From Enterobacter mori (GTDB lineage: Bacteria > Pseudomonadota > Gammaproteobacteria > Enterobacterales > Enterobacteriaceae): a stretch of 64,000 nucleotides of DNA. Shown here piece after piece: positions 43,011 to 53,086 of this stretch. A program made the position numbers and the translations under genes. Under the pieces are notes generated by a model. That model did not search any database and had not been told where the DNA came from. It was given only the letters and a program-made list of their open reading frames with translations. Position 1 is the stretch's first letter, and each line of letters starts with the position of its first letter. Where the stretch lies: positions 1,550,001-1,614,000 of the forward strand of contig NZ_CP104285.1 of NCBI RefSeq assembly GCF_025244905.1, read 5' to 3'.

Positions 43011-45623
43011 ATGACACAACAGCCACAAGCCAAATACCGCCACGACTACCGTGCGCCGGAATACCTGATTAGCGATATCGATCTGACTTTTGACCTGGAT
43101 GCCACAAAAACCGTTGTGACGGCGGTAAGCCAGGTGACGCGCCACAGCGCGACGGCCGTACCGCTGCGTCTGGATGGTGAAGACCTGACGCTGGTTTCCT
43201 TACATATTAATGATGAACCCTGGTCAGACTATAAAGAAGAAGGCAACCAGCTGGTCATCGACAACCTGCCGGAACGCTTTACGCTGCGCATCGTGAATGA
43301 AATCAGCCCAGCCGCCAACACGGCGCTGGAAGGGCTCTACCAGTCAGGCGTAGCCCTGTGTACCCAGTGTGAAGCAGAAGGCTTCCGCCACATTACCTGG
43401 TATCTGGATCGTCCGGACGTACTGGCGCGCTTTACCACCAAAATCATTGCCGATAAAACCTTATATCCGTTCCTGCTCTCCAACGGTAACCGCGTGGGGG
43501 AAGGCGAACTGGAGAATGGCCGTCACTGGGTGCAGTGGCAGGATCCGTTCCCGAAACCGTGCTACCTGTTTGCGCTGGTAGCGGGTGATTTCGATGTCCT
43601 GCGCGACACCTACAAAACCCGTTCTGGTCGCGACGTGGCGCTGGAATTGTTTGTTGACCGCGGCAACCTTGACCGCGCGCCGTGGGCGATGACCTCGCTC
43701 ATCAACTCCATGAAGTGGGACGAAGAGCGCTTCGGCCTCGAATACGATCTCGACATTTATATGATCGTCGCCGTCGACTTCTTCAATATGGGCGCGATGG
43801 AGAACAAAGGTCTTAACGTCTTTAACTCCAAATACGTGCTAGCGCGTACCGATACCGCCACCGACAAAGACTACCTTGATATCGAACGCGTCATCGGGCA
43901 CGAATATTTCCATAACTGGACCGGTAACCGCGTCACCTGCCGCGACTGGTTCCAGCTGAGCCTGAAAGAGGGCTTAACCGTCTTCCGCGACCAGGAGTTC
44001 AGCTCCGATCTGGGCTCCCGCGCTGTGAACCGCATCAACAACGTGCGCACCATGCGCGGCCTGCAGTTTGCGGAAGATGCCAGCCCAATGGCGCACCCGA
44101 TTCGTCCGGATAAAGTCATCGAGATGAACAACTTCTACACCCTGACGGTGTATGAAAAAGGGGCAGAAATCATTCGTATGATCCACACCCTGCTGGGCGA
44201 AGAGAATTTCCAGAAAGGGATGCAGCTCTACTTCGAGCGTCACGACGGCAGCGCCGCCACCTGCGACGACTTCGTCCAGGCGATGGAAGACGCGTCCAAC
44301 GTGGATCTGTCCCATTTCCGCCTCTGGTACAGCCAGGCCGGTACGCCTGTTGTGACCGTCAAAGACGACTACAACCCGGAAACCGAGCAGTACACCCTGA
44401 CCATCAGCCAGCGCACACCGCCAACGGCCGAGCAGGCAGAGAAACAGCCGCTGCACATTCCGTTCAGCATTGAGCTGTACGATAACGAAGGCAAAGTGAT
44501 CCCCCTGAAGAAGGGCGGTCACCCGGTACACAGCGTGCTTAACGTCACCCAGGCGGAGCAGACGTTTATTTTCGATAATGTTTACTTCCAGCCGGTACCT
44601 GCGCTGCTGTGCGAATTCTCTGCGCCGGTAAAACTGGAGTACAAGTGGAGCGATCAGCAGCTGACGTTCCTGATGCGTCACGCGCGCAATGACTTCTCTC
44701 GCTGGGATGCAGCGCAGAGCCTGCTGGCAACCTATATCAAGCTGAACGTGAACCGTTATCAGCAGGGCCAGCCGCTGACGCTGCCGGTTCATGTTGCGGA
44801 TGCCTTCCGCGCGATCCTGCTGGACGAGAAAATTGACCCGGCACTGGCGGCTGAAATTCTGACCTTACCGTCCGCGACTGAAATCGCCGAGCTGTTCGAG
44901 ATTATCGACCCGATTGCGATTGTCGCAGTCCGTGAAGCGCTAACCCGGACGCTGGCTGCCGAACTGGCGGATGAGTTGCTGGCCATTTACAACGTCAACA
45001 AGCTGGATGCGTACCGTGTTGAGCATGCAGATATCGGCAAACGTTCCTTGCGCAATACCTGTCTGCGCTATCTGGCCTTTGGTGAGGTGGAACTGGCGAA
45101 CACGCTGGTCAGCAAGCAGTATCACGAAGCCGATAACATGACCGACGCGCTGGCTGCGCTCGCCGCAAGCGTTGCCGCCGAGTTGCCGTGCCGTGATGCG
45201 CTAATGCAGGAGTACGACGACAAATGGCATCAGGATGGTCTGGTGATGGACAAATGGTTCATTTTGCAGTCCACCAGCCCGTCTGCCGATGTGCTGAGCA
45301 CCGTACGTCGCCTGCTGAAACACCGCTCGTTCACCATGAGCAACCCGAACCGCGTCCGCTCTCTGATTGGCGCGTTTGCCAGCAGCAACCCGGCCGCGTT
45401 CCACGCCGAAGACGGCAGCGGTTATCAGTTTATGGTGGAAATGCTGGCCGAACTGAACAGCCGTAACCCGCAGGTGGCGTCACGTCTGATTGAGCCGCTG
45501 ATCCGCCTGAAACGCTACGATGCGAAGCGCCAGGCGAAGATGCGCGCCGCGCTTGAGCAGCTGAAAGGGCTGGAAAACCTGTCCGGGGATTTGTACGAGA
45601 AGATAGCTAAGGCGCTGGCCTGA
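43011..45623 (+). CDS. pepN: Aminopeptidase N
   Basis: An 870-residue M1-family zinc aminopeptidase, the main broad-specificity aminopeptidase of the cytosol. It has the substrate-binding 'GAMEN' (about residues 260-264) and the zinc motif HEYFH...E (about 297-320) in 'VIGHEYFHNWTGNRV' and 'SLKEGLTVFRDQEF'. The length equals E. coli PepN. It is transcribed divergently from pncB across 254 bases that hold the NadR operator. A REP-like repeat follows the stop. Confidence 0.99.
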   Translation: MTQQPQAKYRHDYRAPEYLISDIDLTFDLDATKTVVTAVSQVTRHSATAVPLRLDGEDLTLVSLHINDEPWSDYKEEGNQLVIDNLPERFTLRIVNEISPAANTALEGLYQSGVALCTQCEAEGFRHITWYLDRPDVLARFTTKIIADKTLYPFLLSNGNRVGEGELENGRHWVQWQDPFPKPCYLFALVAGDFDVLRDTYKTRSGRDVALELFVDRGNLDRAPWAMTSLINSMKWDEERFGLEYDLDIYMIVAVDFFNMGAMENKGLNVFNSKYVLARTDTATDKDYLDIERVIGHEYFHNWTGNRVTCRDWFQLSLKEGLTVFRDQEFSSDLGSRAVNRINNVRTMRGLQFAEDASPMAHPIRPDKVIEMNNFYTLTVYEKGAEIIRMIHTLLGEENFQKGMQLYFERHDGSAATCDDFVQAMEDASNVDLSHFRLWYSQAGTPVVTVKDDYNPETEQYTLTISQRTPPTAEQAEKQPLHIPFSIELYDNEGKVIPLKKGGHPVHSVLNVTQAEQTFIFDNVYFQPVPALLCEFSAPVKLEYKWSDQQLTFLMRHARNDFSRWDAAQSLLATYIKLNVNRYQQGQPLTLPVHVADAFRAILLDEKIDPALAAEILTLPSATEIAELFEIIDPIAIVAVREALTRTLAAELADELLAIYNVNKLDAYRVEHADIGKRSLRNTCLRYLAFGEVELANTLVSKQYHEADNMTDALAALAASVAAELPCRDALMQEYDDKWHQDGLVMDKWFILQSTSPSADVLSTVRRLLKHRSFTMSNPNRVRSLIGAFASSNPAAFHAEDGSGYQFMVEMLAELNSRNPQVASRLIEPLIRLKRYDAKRQAKMRAALEQLKGLENLSGDLYEKIAKALA

Positions 45624-45639
45624 CAGAAAGCTTTACCCT

Positions 45640-45672
45640 CCCTCTCCCTGTGGGAGAGGGCCGGGGTGAGGG
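45640..45672. repeat. REP-like palindromic repeat after pepN
   Basis: CCCTCTCCC (45640-45648) / GGGAGAGGG (45652-45660) with loop TGT, followed by CCGGGGTGAGGG. This CCCTCACCCCGG-CCCTCTCCC motif is a dispersed intergenic repeat known from several enterobacteria and other Proteobacteria. It lies between the converging pepN and ssuB and may also end transcription. Confidence 0.7.
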
Positions 45673-45674
45673 CA

Positions 45675-46445
45675 TCAGGCATTAGCCTTGGCTCGCTGTA
45701 ACTCTGTACCCCCGCGCTTCATCACCCGATCCAACACTTCCGCCTCCAGCTCCGCAAGTTTTGCCGAGCCCACGCGGCGAGGGCGCGGGATATCCACCGT
45801 CAAATCCAGACCAATCTTCCCGTCTTCTATCAGCAGCACCCGGTCCGCCATCGCGACGGCCTCGCTCACGTCATGCGTCACCAGCAGTACCGTAAAGCCA
45901 TGCTCCTGCCACAGGGACTCAATCAAATCCTGCATTTCAATCCGCGTCAGCGCATCAAGCGCGCCGAGCGGTTCATCAAGCAACAGCAGGCCGGGACGGT
46001 GAATCAACGCGCGCGCCAGCGCCACGCGCTGTTTCTGTCCCCCTGACAGCGCAGCAGGCCACTCGCCTGCGCGGTTTTCCAGCCCGACGGCGGCCAGCGC
46101 CTGACGTGCGTTATCCCGCCAGTTGCCCTTCAGACCGAGACCGACGTTGTCGATAACCGTTTTCCACGGCAGCAGGCGCGCGTCCTGAAACATCATGCGC
46201 GTATCGTCCTGAATATTGGCCAGCGGCGTTGTCCCTGCCAAAATTTCACCGCCGTTGGGAGCTTCCAGCCCAGCCAGAAGGCGTAGCAGCGTACTCTTGC
46301 CGCCGCCGCTGCGTCCGACAACGGCCACAAATTGTCCGGCGGGAATATGCAGATCCAGCCCGTTGAGAATAGTATTTTCGCCGTAGCGTTTGGTGACGCC
46401 GTTAAGCAGTAACGGCGTCCCCTGGTTCAGTCGTGCAGTATTCAT
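45675..46445 (-). CDS. ssuB: Aliphatic sulfonate ABC transporter, ATP-binding protein
   Basis: A 256-residue ABC ATPase of the sulfonate uptake system. Walker A 'GRSGGGKST' is at about residues 43-51, signature '[15 protein letters not shown]', and Walker B '[12 protein letters not shown]'. The start at 46445 (MNTARLNQ) follows AGGAGG and overlaps the ssuC stop by four bases; a longer frame to 46505 is rejected. Last gene of ssuEADCB. Confidence 0.97.
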   Translation of the reverse strand: MNTARLNQGTPLLLNGVTKRYGENTILNGLDLHIPAGQFVAVVGRSGGGKSTLLRLLAGLEAPNGGEILAGTTPLANIQDDTRMMFQDARLLPWKTVIDNVGLGLKGNWRDNARQALAAVGLENRAGEWPAALSGGQKQRVALARALIHRPGLLLLDEPLGALDALTRIEMQDLIESLWQEHGFTVLLVTHDVSEAVAMADRVLLIEDGKIGLDLTVDIPRPRRVGSAKLAELEAEVLDRVMKRGGTELQRAKANA

Positions 46446-47233
46446 GCTTTTGCCTCCTGAAGGGTATAGGCCGGGTTCCAGCGTAGCCAGCTGCGCTCCA
46501 GCCACTGGGCGCTGACGTCGGCGAGTTTGCCGAGCAGGGCGTAAAGGATGATGGCCACCACCACCACGTCGGTTTGCAGGAATTCACGGGCGTTCATCGC
46601 CAGGTAGCCGATACCGGAGTTAGCTGAAATGGTTTCCGCCACAATCAGCGTCAGCCACATCAGACCGAGCGCAAAACGCACCCCAACCATAATCGAGGGC
46701 AGGGCGCCCGGCAGGATCACGTGTATAAAGAGAGAAAAACCGGACAAGCCATAACTTCGCGCCATCTCGACCAGACCGCGATCGATATTGCGGATGCCGT
46801 GCCAGGTGTTGATGTAAATCGGGAACAGCGTGCCCAGCGCCACGAGGAAGATCTTGGCGCTCTCATCAATCCCAAACCACAGGATAACCAGCGGGATCAG
46901 CGCCAGATGCGGCACGTTGCGCAGCATCTGTATAGACGTATCCAGCAGCCGCTCACCCCAGCGCGAAAGGCCGCTGATCAGACCCAGAACCAGACCGATG
47001 CTGCCGCCGATGGAAAACCCAATCACGGCGCGCCAGGAACTGATCGCCAGATGTTGCCAAAGCTCTCCGCTCACGCTCAGCGACCAGAACGCTTCTACGA
47101 CGCCCTCCGGAGAGGGCAGAATGCGGCTCGACAGCCAGCCGGTGGACGACGCGAGCTGCCAGAGGGCCACAATGCCGACGGGTAAAAACCACGGCGCGGC
47201 GCGCAGCAGCCATTTTTGTGAGGTGGCAGACAT
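46442..47233 (-). CDS. ssuC: Aliphatic sulfonate ABC transporter, permease
   Basis: A 263-residue inner-membrane permease with about six helices and the BPD-transport coupling loop '[26 protein letters not shown]' region that contacts SsuB. The ATG at 47233 is preferred to an in-frame GTG at 47239 because AAGGAG is correctly spaced from it and the length equals E. coli SsuC. It lies nine bases after ssuD. Confidence 0.97.
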   Translation of the reverse strand: MSATSQKWLLRAAPWFLPVGIVALWQLASSTGWLSSRILPSPEGVVEAFWSLSVSGELWQHLAISSWRAVIGFSIGGSIGLVLGLISGLSRWGERLLDTSIQMLRNVPHLALIPLVILWFGIDESAKIFLVALGTLFPIYINTWHGIRNIDRGLVEMARSYGLSGFSLFIHVILPGALPSIMVGVRFALGLMWLTLIVAETISANSGIGYLAMNAREFLQTDVVVVAIILYALLGKLADVSAQWLERSWLRWNPAYTLQEAKA

Positions 47234-47242
47234 GGTCACTCC

Positions 47243-48388
47243 TTAGCTCTGCGCGGCTTTGCGTGGAATAAATTCGTTCGCCACGGCTTCGCCCTGAAGC
47301 TGGAGTTGCTGCGGCTGCGGAATTTCCGGGATGGCGACATCCAGATGAGGGAACAGCAGTTCGCCCACTTTGTAGGCTTCTTCCAGATGCGGGTAACCGG
47401 AGAGGATAAAGCTGTCGATGCCCAGGTCAGCGTATTCATTAATCCGCGCGGCCACCGTTGGGCCATCGCCGACCAGCGCTGTACCTGCGCCGCCGCGTAC
47501 CAGACCGACACCCGCCCACAGGTTCGGGCTGATCTCCAGGTTCTCGCGCTTGCCGTTGTGCAGAGACGCCATCCGGTGCTGCCCGACGGAGTCGGTTTTA
47601 GCAAACGCGGCCTGCGCCTTCGCGATGGTCTCATCGTCCAGATGCGAGATCAGACGGTCGGCAGCCTGCCAGGCTTCTTCATTGGTTTCGCGGACAATCA
47701 CATGAAGGCGAATACCGAAACGCACCTTGCGACCGTGGGCTGCCGCTTTGGCGCGGACCTGGGCAATTTTTTCTTTCACCAGCTCAGGCGGCTCGCCCCA
47801 GGTCAGGTAGAGATCGACCTGCTCGGCGGCCAGATCCTGGGCCACATCCGACGATCCGCCGAAATAGAGGGGAGGGCGCGGCTGTTGCACTGGCGGGAAG
47901 TAGAGTTTCGCATCGCGAACGTGAATATGCTTGCCTTCGAAGGTGACGGTTTCACCTTCCAGCAGGCGTCGCCAGACGCGGGTGAATTCGGCGGAGGCTT
48001 CGTAGCGCTCCGTGTGATCGAGGAACACGCCATCGCCCGCCAGCTCCTGCGGATCGCTACCGGTGACAAGGTTAAACAGGGCGCGACCGTTGGACAGTCT
48101 GTCCAGCGTTGCCGCCTGACGCGCCGCAACGGTGGGGGAAACCACGCTTGGACGTAAGGCGACCAGGAACTTCAGACGTTGAGTGACCGGGATCATCGAT
48201 GCGGCGACCAGCCATGCATCCTCGCACGAACGTCCGGTTGGGATCAGCACGCCGGTGAAACCGATTCGGTCCGCCGCCTGCGCAATCTGCTGCAGATAGC
48301 CATGGTCTACCGGGCGTGAGCCCTCTTCTGTACCAAGATAGTGCCCATCACCGTGGGTGGGTAAAAACCAGAAAAGATTCAGACTCAT
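47243..48388 (-). CDS. ssuD: FMNH2-dependent alkanesulfonate monooxygenase
   Basis: A 381-residue TIM-barrel flavin monooxygenase of the bacterial luciferase family. It releases sulfite from C2-C10 alkanesulfonates using FMNH2 supplied by SsuE. The N-terminal '[17 protein letters not shown]' and '[15 protein letters not shown]' (with the active-site Cys region) are conserved. The length equals E. coli SsuD. It overlaps ssuA by four bases. Confidence 0.98.
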   Translation of the reverse strand: MSLNLFWFLPTHGDGHYLGTEEGSRPVDHGYLQQIAQAADRIGFTGVLIPTGRSCEDAWLVAASMIPVTQRLKFLVALRPSVVSPTVAARQAATLDRLSNGRALFNLVTGSDPQELAGDGVFLDHTERYEASAEFTRVWRRLLEGETVTFEGKHIHVRDAKLYFPPVQQPRPPLYFGGSSDVAQDLAAEQVDLYLTWGEPPELVKEKIAQVRAKAAAHGRKVRFGIRLHVIVRETNEEAWQAADRLISHLDDETIAKAQAAFAKTDSVGQHRMASLHNGKRENLEISPNLWAGVGLVRGGAGTALVGDGPTVAARINEYADLGIDSFILSGYPHLEEAYKVGELLFPHLDVAIPEIPQPQQLQLQGEAVANEFIPRKAAQS

Positions 48389-49347
48389 GATTTAGCTCCT
48401 TCTTTGCCAGCGGGTTGCCAGATGCGGTCACGAATATCGACCTTTTTGGGTACCAGACGATTTTGATAGAAGAGGTCAGCGGTTTGTTGCTGAAGGGCCG
48501 CGACGTGCGCGTCAACCGGTGTAATGGTGGTCGGCGGACGATGGTTGAGATAGCTCGCGATAACCGGCTCCGGTAGACCCATGGTTTTTGCCAGCAGGGT
48601 AATGCTTTCCTGACGCTGGCTCTGGGTCAGGGCATCGGCCTGGGTAAAGGTATCCAGAACGCCCTGAATGAATGCGCCGTTTTTCTCCGCGTAAGGACGT
48701 GCAGCGAGATAGAACGAACCGGTTTGTTTCAGCGTGGTGCCATCTTTCAGCACCCGCACGCCACCCTGCAGTAAGGCTGCGGAGTAATAAGGATCCCAGA
48801 TGGCCCAGGCATCCACGTTCTTCTGCTGGAATGCGGCGCGCGCGTCGGCAGGCGTCAGGTAAACGGGCTGAATGTCGGTGAACTTAAGCCCGGCCTCTTG
48901 CAGGGCGCGCAGCAGCAGGTTGTGTGAGCTGGAACCTTTCTGGAAAGCTACTTTATGGCCTTTAAGATCGGCAACGCTTTTAATGTCGCTATTTTCAGGT
49001 ACCAGAATGACCTCGGCTTTCGGTTTAGCGGGTTCGACGCCCACATAGACCAGATCGGCCCCGGCAGCCTGAGCAAAGATAGGCGGAATATCACCCGTGC
49101 TGCCCAAATCGATACTCCCGACGTTCAACGCCTCCAGCATCTGTGGGCCTGCAGGGAACTCCACCCAGGAGAATGTGGTGTTCGGGAAGCGTTTTTCCAG
49201 AAGCTGGTGGCTTTTCGCCAGCACCATGCTGACGCTGCCTTTCTGATAGCCGATGCGCAGGCTTTCCGGTGCGGTTTCCGCCGCATAAGCCAGCGACGAC
49301 AGAGCCATCAGCCCTGCCAGCCCGATGCGTGTCAGTGTCTTAAACAT
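48385..49347 (-). CDS. ssuA: Aliphatic sulfonate-binding protein
   Basis: A 320-residue periplasmic solute-binding protein. The signal peptide is residues 1-22 (MFKTLTR, hydrophobic core, cleavage after 'AYA'). The mature protein has the NMT1/SsuA fold with '[20 protein letters not shown]' and '[15 protein letters not shown]'. The start at 49347 has AAGGAG seven bases upstream. The frame is open further to 49512 but that lies inside ssuE. It overlaps ssuE by eight bases. Confidence 0.97.
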   Translation of the reverse strand: MFKTLTRIGLAGLMALSSLAYAAETAPESLRIGYQKGSVSMVLAKSHQLLEKRFPNTTFSWVEFPAGPQMLEALNVGSIDLGSTGDIPPIFAQAAGADLVYVGVEPAKPKAEVILVPENSDIKSVADLKGHKVAFQKGSSSHNLLLRALQEAGLKFTDIQPVYLTPADARAAFQQKNVDAWAIWDPYYSAALLQGGVRVLKDGTTLKQTGSFYLAARPYAEKNGAFIQGVLDTFTQADALTQSQRQESITLLAKTMGLPEPVIASYLNHRPPTTITPVDAHVAALQQQTADLFYQNRLVPKKVDIRDRIWQPAGKEGAKS

Positions 49348-49915
49348 GAGCGACTCCTTGCGACGGATTAAAAGCGGGAACCTGGATATCCCGACGATGC
49401 AGCGCATGCCAGAACGTTTCCAGTGCGGCATCAAGGCGGGTTTGCAGATTCGGCGTAAAGTGGGGTTTGTGTTGATAGTCGATGACCTGTGAATCATCTG
49501 CGAAAACGCCATGCAGGATCTCCTGCGCTTTCAGGGCATTCAGCACCGGTTTCAGGGCGTAATCCACGGCCAGTAAATGGGCAACCGTACCGCCCGTAGC
49601 CAGCGGCAGCACCACTTTGCCGTCCAGCGCGCGCTCCGGAAGCAGGTCGAGCAGGGTTTTCAGTGCGCCAGAAAAAGAGGCTTTATAAATGGGAGTCGCC
49701 ACAATTAAGCCATCTGCCCCCTTGAGTTGCTCGATCAGGGTTTTAAGCGCGGGGCTGTCGAAACGGGCATAGAGCAAATCTTCAGGTTCGAAGTTATGCA
49801 GATTCCAGTGGCACACTTCCACATCCAGAGCAGTGAGTTTTTCACGGGCATATTCCAGCAGAGCGCTGGAACGCGAGGGGAACCGTGGACTACCGGCCAG
49901 GGTGATGACGCGCAT
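49340..49915 (-). CDS. ssuE: NADPH-dependent FMN reductase SsuE
   Basis: A 191-residue flavodoxin-like FMN reductase supplying FMNH2 to SsuD. The N-terminal 'ITLAGSPRFPSRSSALL' is the phosphate-binding loop, and 'VATPIYKASFSGALKTLLD' the flavin-contacting stretch. AAGGAG precedes the ATG. First gene of the ssu operon, which in E. coli is induced by sulfur limitation through Cbl and CysB. Divergent from pyrD. Confidence 0.98.
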   Translation of the reverse strand: MRVITLAGSPRFPSRSSALLEYAREKLTALDVEVCHWNLHNFEPEDLLYARFDSPALKTLIEQLKGADGLIVATPIYKASFSGALKTLLDLLPERALDGKVVLPLATGGTVAHLLAVDYALKPVLNALKAQEILHGVFADDSQVIDYQHKPHFTPNLQTRLDAALETFWHALHRRDIQVPAFNPSQGVAHV

Positions 49916-50052
49916 GTTTGCTCCTTATAACTAATTGTTTGCTTTTATCTAACATTCATAACAATTTTAAGGAGTGTGACATCGCCGGGTTATTCCACTA
50001 AATGATTTATCTGCAATTTAAATGCGAAAAAGTGCATAAGAAATCGGCGTGG

Positions 50053-50068
50053 AAGTAAACGTTTGCGT
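50053..50068 (+). promoter_or_regulatory. PurR box upstream of pyrD
   Basis: AAGTAAACGTTTGCGT fits the PurR consensus ACGCAAACGTTTNCGT with mismatches only in the left outer part. It lies upstream of the pyrD -10 (CATAAT, 50120-50125). PurR repression of pyrD is known in E. coli. Confidence 0.65.
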
Positions 50069-50119
50069 TTTGCGCGACTTTTTTGCCGCAGGTCAATTCC
50101 CTTTCCGGGCGGGATCGCA

Positions 50120-50163
50120 CATAATCCCCTCCCGGTTTGCACACCGGGAATCCAGGAGAGTTC
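50120..50163 (+). promoter_or_regulatory. pyrD promoter -10 and CTP-sensing leader hairpin
   Basis: CATAAT (50120-50125) is followed by a C-rich start region and the hairpin CCCGGT (50131-50136) / ACCGGG (50143-50148), just before the ribosome site CAGGAG. In E. coli and Salmonella, transcripts starting at C when CTP is high include this hairpin and block pyrD translation, while low CTP shifts the start to G and frees the site. The layout here is the same. Confidence 0.75.
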
Positions 50164-51174
50164 ATGTACTACCCCTTCGTTCGTAAAGCCCTTTTCCAGC
50201 TCGATCCTGAGCGCGCTCATGAATTTACATTCCAGCAATTACGTCGTATTACAGGCACGCCTCTGGCTGCTTTGGTGCGTCAAAATGTGCCGGAAAAACC
50301 TGTCCAATGCATGGGCCTGACCTTTAAGAATCCGCTGGGCCTGGCGGCCGGTCTGGATAAAAATGGCGAATGTATTGATGCCCTGGGCGCGATGGGGTTT
50401 GGCTCCATCGAAATCGGTACCGTTACGCCGCGTCCGCAGTCGGGTAACGACAAGCCGCGTCTGTTCCGCCTGGTAGAAGCTGAGGGTCTGATCAACCGTA
50501 TGGGCTTCAACAACCTTGGTGTCGATCATCTGGTGGAGAACGTTAAAAAATCCCATTTTGATGGCGTATTAGGCATCAATATTGGTAAAAATAAAGACAC
50601 GCCGGTAGAGCAGGGCAAAGATGACTATCTGATTTGTATGGAAAAAGTCTATGCCTATGCCGGTTATATTGCGGTGAATATTTCTTCACCCAATACCCCA
50701 GGCCTGCGTTCATTACAATATGGCGACGCGCTGGACGATCTTCTGAGTGCCATTAAAAATAAACAAAACGAACTCCAGGCGATCCACCATAAATATGTTC
50801 CGGTCGCGGTTAAGATCGCGCCGGATCTTTCTATTGAAGAATTGATCCAGGTTGCCGACAGTTTAGTGCGTCATAATATTGATGGAGTGATAGCAACCAA
50901 TACGACGCTCGATCGTTCTCTCGTTCAGGGAATGAAAAACTGTGACGAAGCGGGTGGGTTAAGTGGCCGTCCGGTACAATTAAAAAGTACGGAAATTATT
51001 CGCGCACTGTCTGCTGAATTACAGGGACGTCTGCCCATTATTGGCGTGGGCGGTATCGACTCTGTTATCGCTGCCCGCGAGAAGATGGCTGCCGGGGCAT
51101 CACTGGTGCAAATTTATTCCGGCTTTATTTTTAAAGGCCCGCCATTGATTAAAGAAATCGTTACTCATATCTAA
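50164..51174 (+). CDS. pyrD: Dihydroorotate dehydrogenase (quinone), class 2
   Basis: A 336-residue membrane-associated FMN enzyme oxidising dihydroorotate to orotate in pyrimidine synthesis. The N-terminal helix '[16 protein letters not shown]' is the quinone/membrane-associated extension of class 2 enzymes. Catalytic Ser175 is in '[11 protein letters not shown]'. The start at 50164 gives the E. coli length. It has a strong terminator and is followed by zapC. Confidence 0.99.
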   Translation: MYYPFVRKALFQLDPERAHEFTFQQLRRITGTPLAALVRQNVPEKPVQCMGLTFKNPLGLAAGLDKNGECIDALGAMGFGSIEIGTVTPRPQSGNDKPRLFRLVEAEGLINRMGFNNLGVDHLVENVKKSHFDGVLGINIGKNKDTPVEQGKDDYLICMEKVYAYAGYIAVNISSPNTPGLRSLQYGDALDDLLSAIKNKQNELQAIHHKYVPVAVKIAPDLSIEELIQVADSLVRHNIDGVIATNTTLDRSLVQGMKNCDEAGGLSGRPVQLKSTEIIRALSAELQGRLPIIGVGGIDSVIAAREKMAAGASLVQIYSGFIFKGPPLIKEIVTHI

Positions 51175-51191
51175 TCTTTTCTCCTAATCAG

Positions 51192-51227
51192 ACAACCAGG
51201 GCTTTATTTCCGGCCCTGGTTGTTTTA
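51192..51227 (+). terminator. Terminator of pyrD
   Basis: A perfect 11-bp stem ACAACCAGGGC (51192-51202) / GCCCTGGTTGT (51213-51223) followed by T residues. Confidence 0.9.
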
Positions 51228-51339
51228 TATTCCGTCACTGTTGCTTATTTAGTCATTATAGTCTTTTATTAATGGTGTTATAAACGAGGCGGCAAACAGG
51301 ACATTTTTAGTACAGGACGTTTGGGGACGGGAGAGACAC

Positions 51340-51882
51340 ATGCGAATTAAACCTGACGATAACTGGCGCTGGTATTTTTGCGACGAGCATGATCGAATGA
51401 TGCTCGATTTAGCCAATGGCATGTTGTTTCGTTCACGTTTTCCGCGTCGAATGTTAACCCCGGACGCTTTCTCGCCGTCAGGCTTTTGCGTGGACGATGC
51501 TGCGCTTTATTTCTCCTTCGAAGAAAAATGCCGCGACCTGACGCTCTCAAAAGAACAGCGCGCTGAGCTGGTCCTGAATGCGCTGGTGGCCATCCGTTTC
51601 CTGAAACCGCAAATGCCAAAAAGCTGGCATTTTCTTGCACACGGCATGAGCTGGACCCCGGCAACGGGCGATGCGGCAAGCGTCAATCTGAGCGATACCG
51701 CAGAAGAGGTGAATTTACTGGTCGTTGAACCCGGTGAAAACGCCGCGCTCTGTTTGTTAGCGCAGCCCGGCGTGACCATCGCCGGGCGAGTTATGCAGTT
51801 AGGAGATGCGATTAAAGTCATGAATGACAGGCTGAAACCCCAGCTGCGCGTTGATTCGTTCAGCCTTGAACAGGCCGTTTAA
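51340..51882 (+). CDS. zapC: Cell division protein ZapC
   Basis: A 180-residue cytosolic FtsZ-associated protein that bundles FtsZ filaments and stabilises the Z-ring. The highly conserved N-terminus '[13 protein letters not shown]' and the tail '[24 protein letters not shown]' are present; the length equals E. coli ZapC (YcbW). Its TAA overlaps the convergent ycbX TAA within TTAA, with no terminator between the two. Confidence 0.96.
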   Translation: MRIKPDDNWRWYFCDEHDRMMLDLANGMLFRSRFPRRMLTPDAFSPSGFCVDDAALYFSFEEKCRDLTLSKEQRAELVLNALVAIRFLKPQMPKSWHFLAHGMSWTPATGDAASVNLSDTAEEVNLLVVEPGENAALCLLAQPGVTIAGRVMQLGDAIKVMNDRLKPQLRVDSFSLEQAV

Positions 51883-52988
51883 GCTTCCAGCTGGACGGAC
51901 GTTTTCGGCACACAACTGCAACATAAAATCGTACCGTCATCACCTACCGCCGATTTCTTCAGCGCTGTAACTTCACCCTCGACCAGTTTGATTCGACAGC
52001 ATCCGCAAATACCTGCCCGACAGGAGTAAGGTACGCGGATCCCTGCCTGTTCCAGTTGCTCAAGTAATACCTGCTGATTGTTGCCACGGATAACTTTACC
52101 CTGCCAGTGAATATCGACCCCTGACGAGGGTGCGGACTCGATATCAACAAACTCCTCTTCCTGGCTGGAACCATAAATCCTGGCGGGACCACGGGTGAGG
52201 ATTTCTACTTCGTCACCGACGCGGATCACACCGCTGGAGCGTGGAATGAGGTTCTGACCGAAATCCACATCACCGTTGTCCTGGGCGGTACGGAATGACT
52301 GCAACGTTTTCAACGGTTCGCCGGAAGGATGTTTTTGGCCTTTTTCTGGGCTGACAGTGGTGAAAATGCAGCGACTACAGGGCTTCACCACGTCGAAAAT
52401 AACGCTGCCAATTCGGATCACCTTCCAGGTATCTTCGTCCCAGGCGTCTGAACCCGTCACCACCAGGTTCGGACGGAACTGTTCCATCTGAACGCTGGCT
52501 TTGCAGCGGCGCTGTAAATCACGCAGCGAGGCTTCGTTGGTCAGCAGGAACGGGAAGCCATCGGCGAAGGAGAGGGGAACGGCGTCATGGCGCTTCACGC
52601 GACGCGTCAGTTCAGGCCCAACCCAGCGCAGCTGCACGTCGCGGGAGAAGAAACCGCTCAGCCAGCGGTTAATTTCATCCGGAGCGATGCGCGCGGTAAA
52701 ATGATTTCCCCACACTTCCGTCGGCGCGTCGACAGGTGCAAAATCGGCAAAGCGAATCACTACGCTGGAACCGTCCGGCGCGGTCAGGTGCAAACCATCA
52801 TGAAGAGGGGAAGGGGTAAAGCGAACCATCTGCGGGAACTGGCGTGCGGTAATAAACGTACCGTCAGGCTCGGTGACCATAAAAATGCGATCGAAGGCGA
52901 ATCCGCTCATGTCGGCCAGCGCGTGAGAGACGCCGATGCCGCGCATGGATTTCACCGGATGAATAAAAAGCCTGGATAACGTCGCCAC
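51879..52988 (-). CDS. ycbX: MOSC and 2Fe-2S domain protein YcbX
   Basis: A 369-residue molybdenum-cofactor-dependent protein that in E. coli detoxifies N-hydroxylated base analogues such as 6-N-hydroxylaminopurine. The N-terminal MOSC-N beta-barrel (from '[12 protein letters not shown]') is followed by the MOSC domain, with the candidate Moco-binding Cys in '[11 protein letters not shown]'. A C-terminal [2Fe-2S] ferredoxin domain has '[13 protein letters not shown]' and 'CCSCVP'. The start is GTG at 52988 with GGGAG upstream, giving the E. coli length; an ATG at 53036 would add an unconserved leader. Confidence 0.95.
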   Translation of the reverse strand: MATLSRLFIHPVKSMRGIGVSHALADMSGFAFDRIFMVTEPDGTFITARQFPQMVRFTPSPLHDGLHLTAPDGSSVVIRFADFAPVDAPTEVWGNHFTARIAPDEINRWLSGFFSRDVQLRWVGPELTRRVKRHDAVPLSFADGFPFLLTNEASLRDLQRRCKASVQMEQFRPNLVVTGSDAWDEDTWKVIRIGSVIFDVVKPCSRCIFTTVSPEKGQKHPSGEPLKTLQSFRTAQDNGDVDFGQNLIPRSSGVIRVGDEVEILTRGPARIYGSSQEEEFVDIESAPSSGVDIHWQGKVIRGNNQQVLLEQLEQAGIRVPYSCRAGICGCCRIKLVEGEVTALKKSAVGDDGTILCCSCVPKTSVQLEA

Positions 52989-53025
52989 TGCACACTCCCA
53001 CAAATGAAAATAAGCCTTCAACTTT

Positions 53026-53053
53026 ATGACATACACGCCATATTAGCTATAAT
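53026..53053 (+). promoter_or_regulatory. Sigma-70 promoter of rlmL
   Basis: ATGACA (53026-53031), 16-base spacer and TATAAT (53048-53053), 33 bases before the rlmL ATG. Confidence 0.65.
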
Positions 53054-53086
53054 GCGCGACAATTTTCTAAGAGTAAAAGTGACGAT

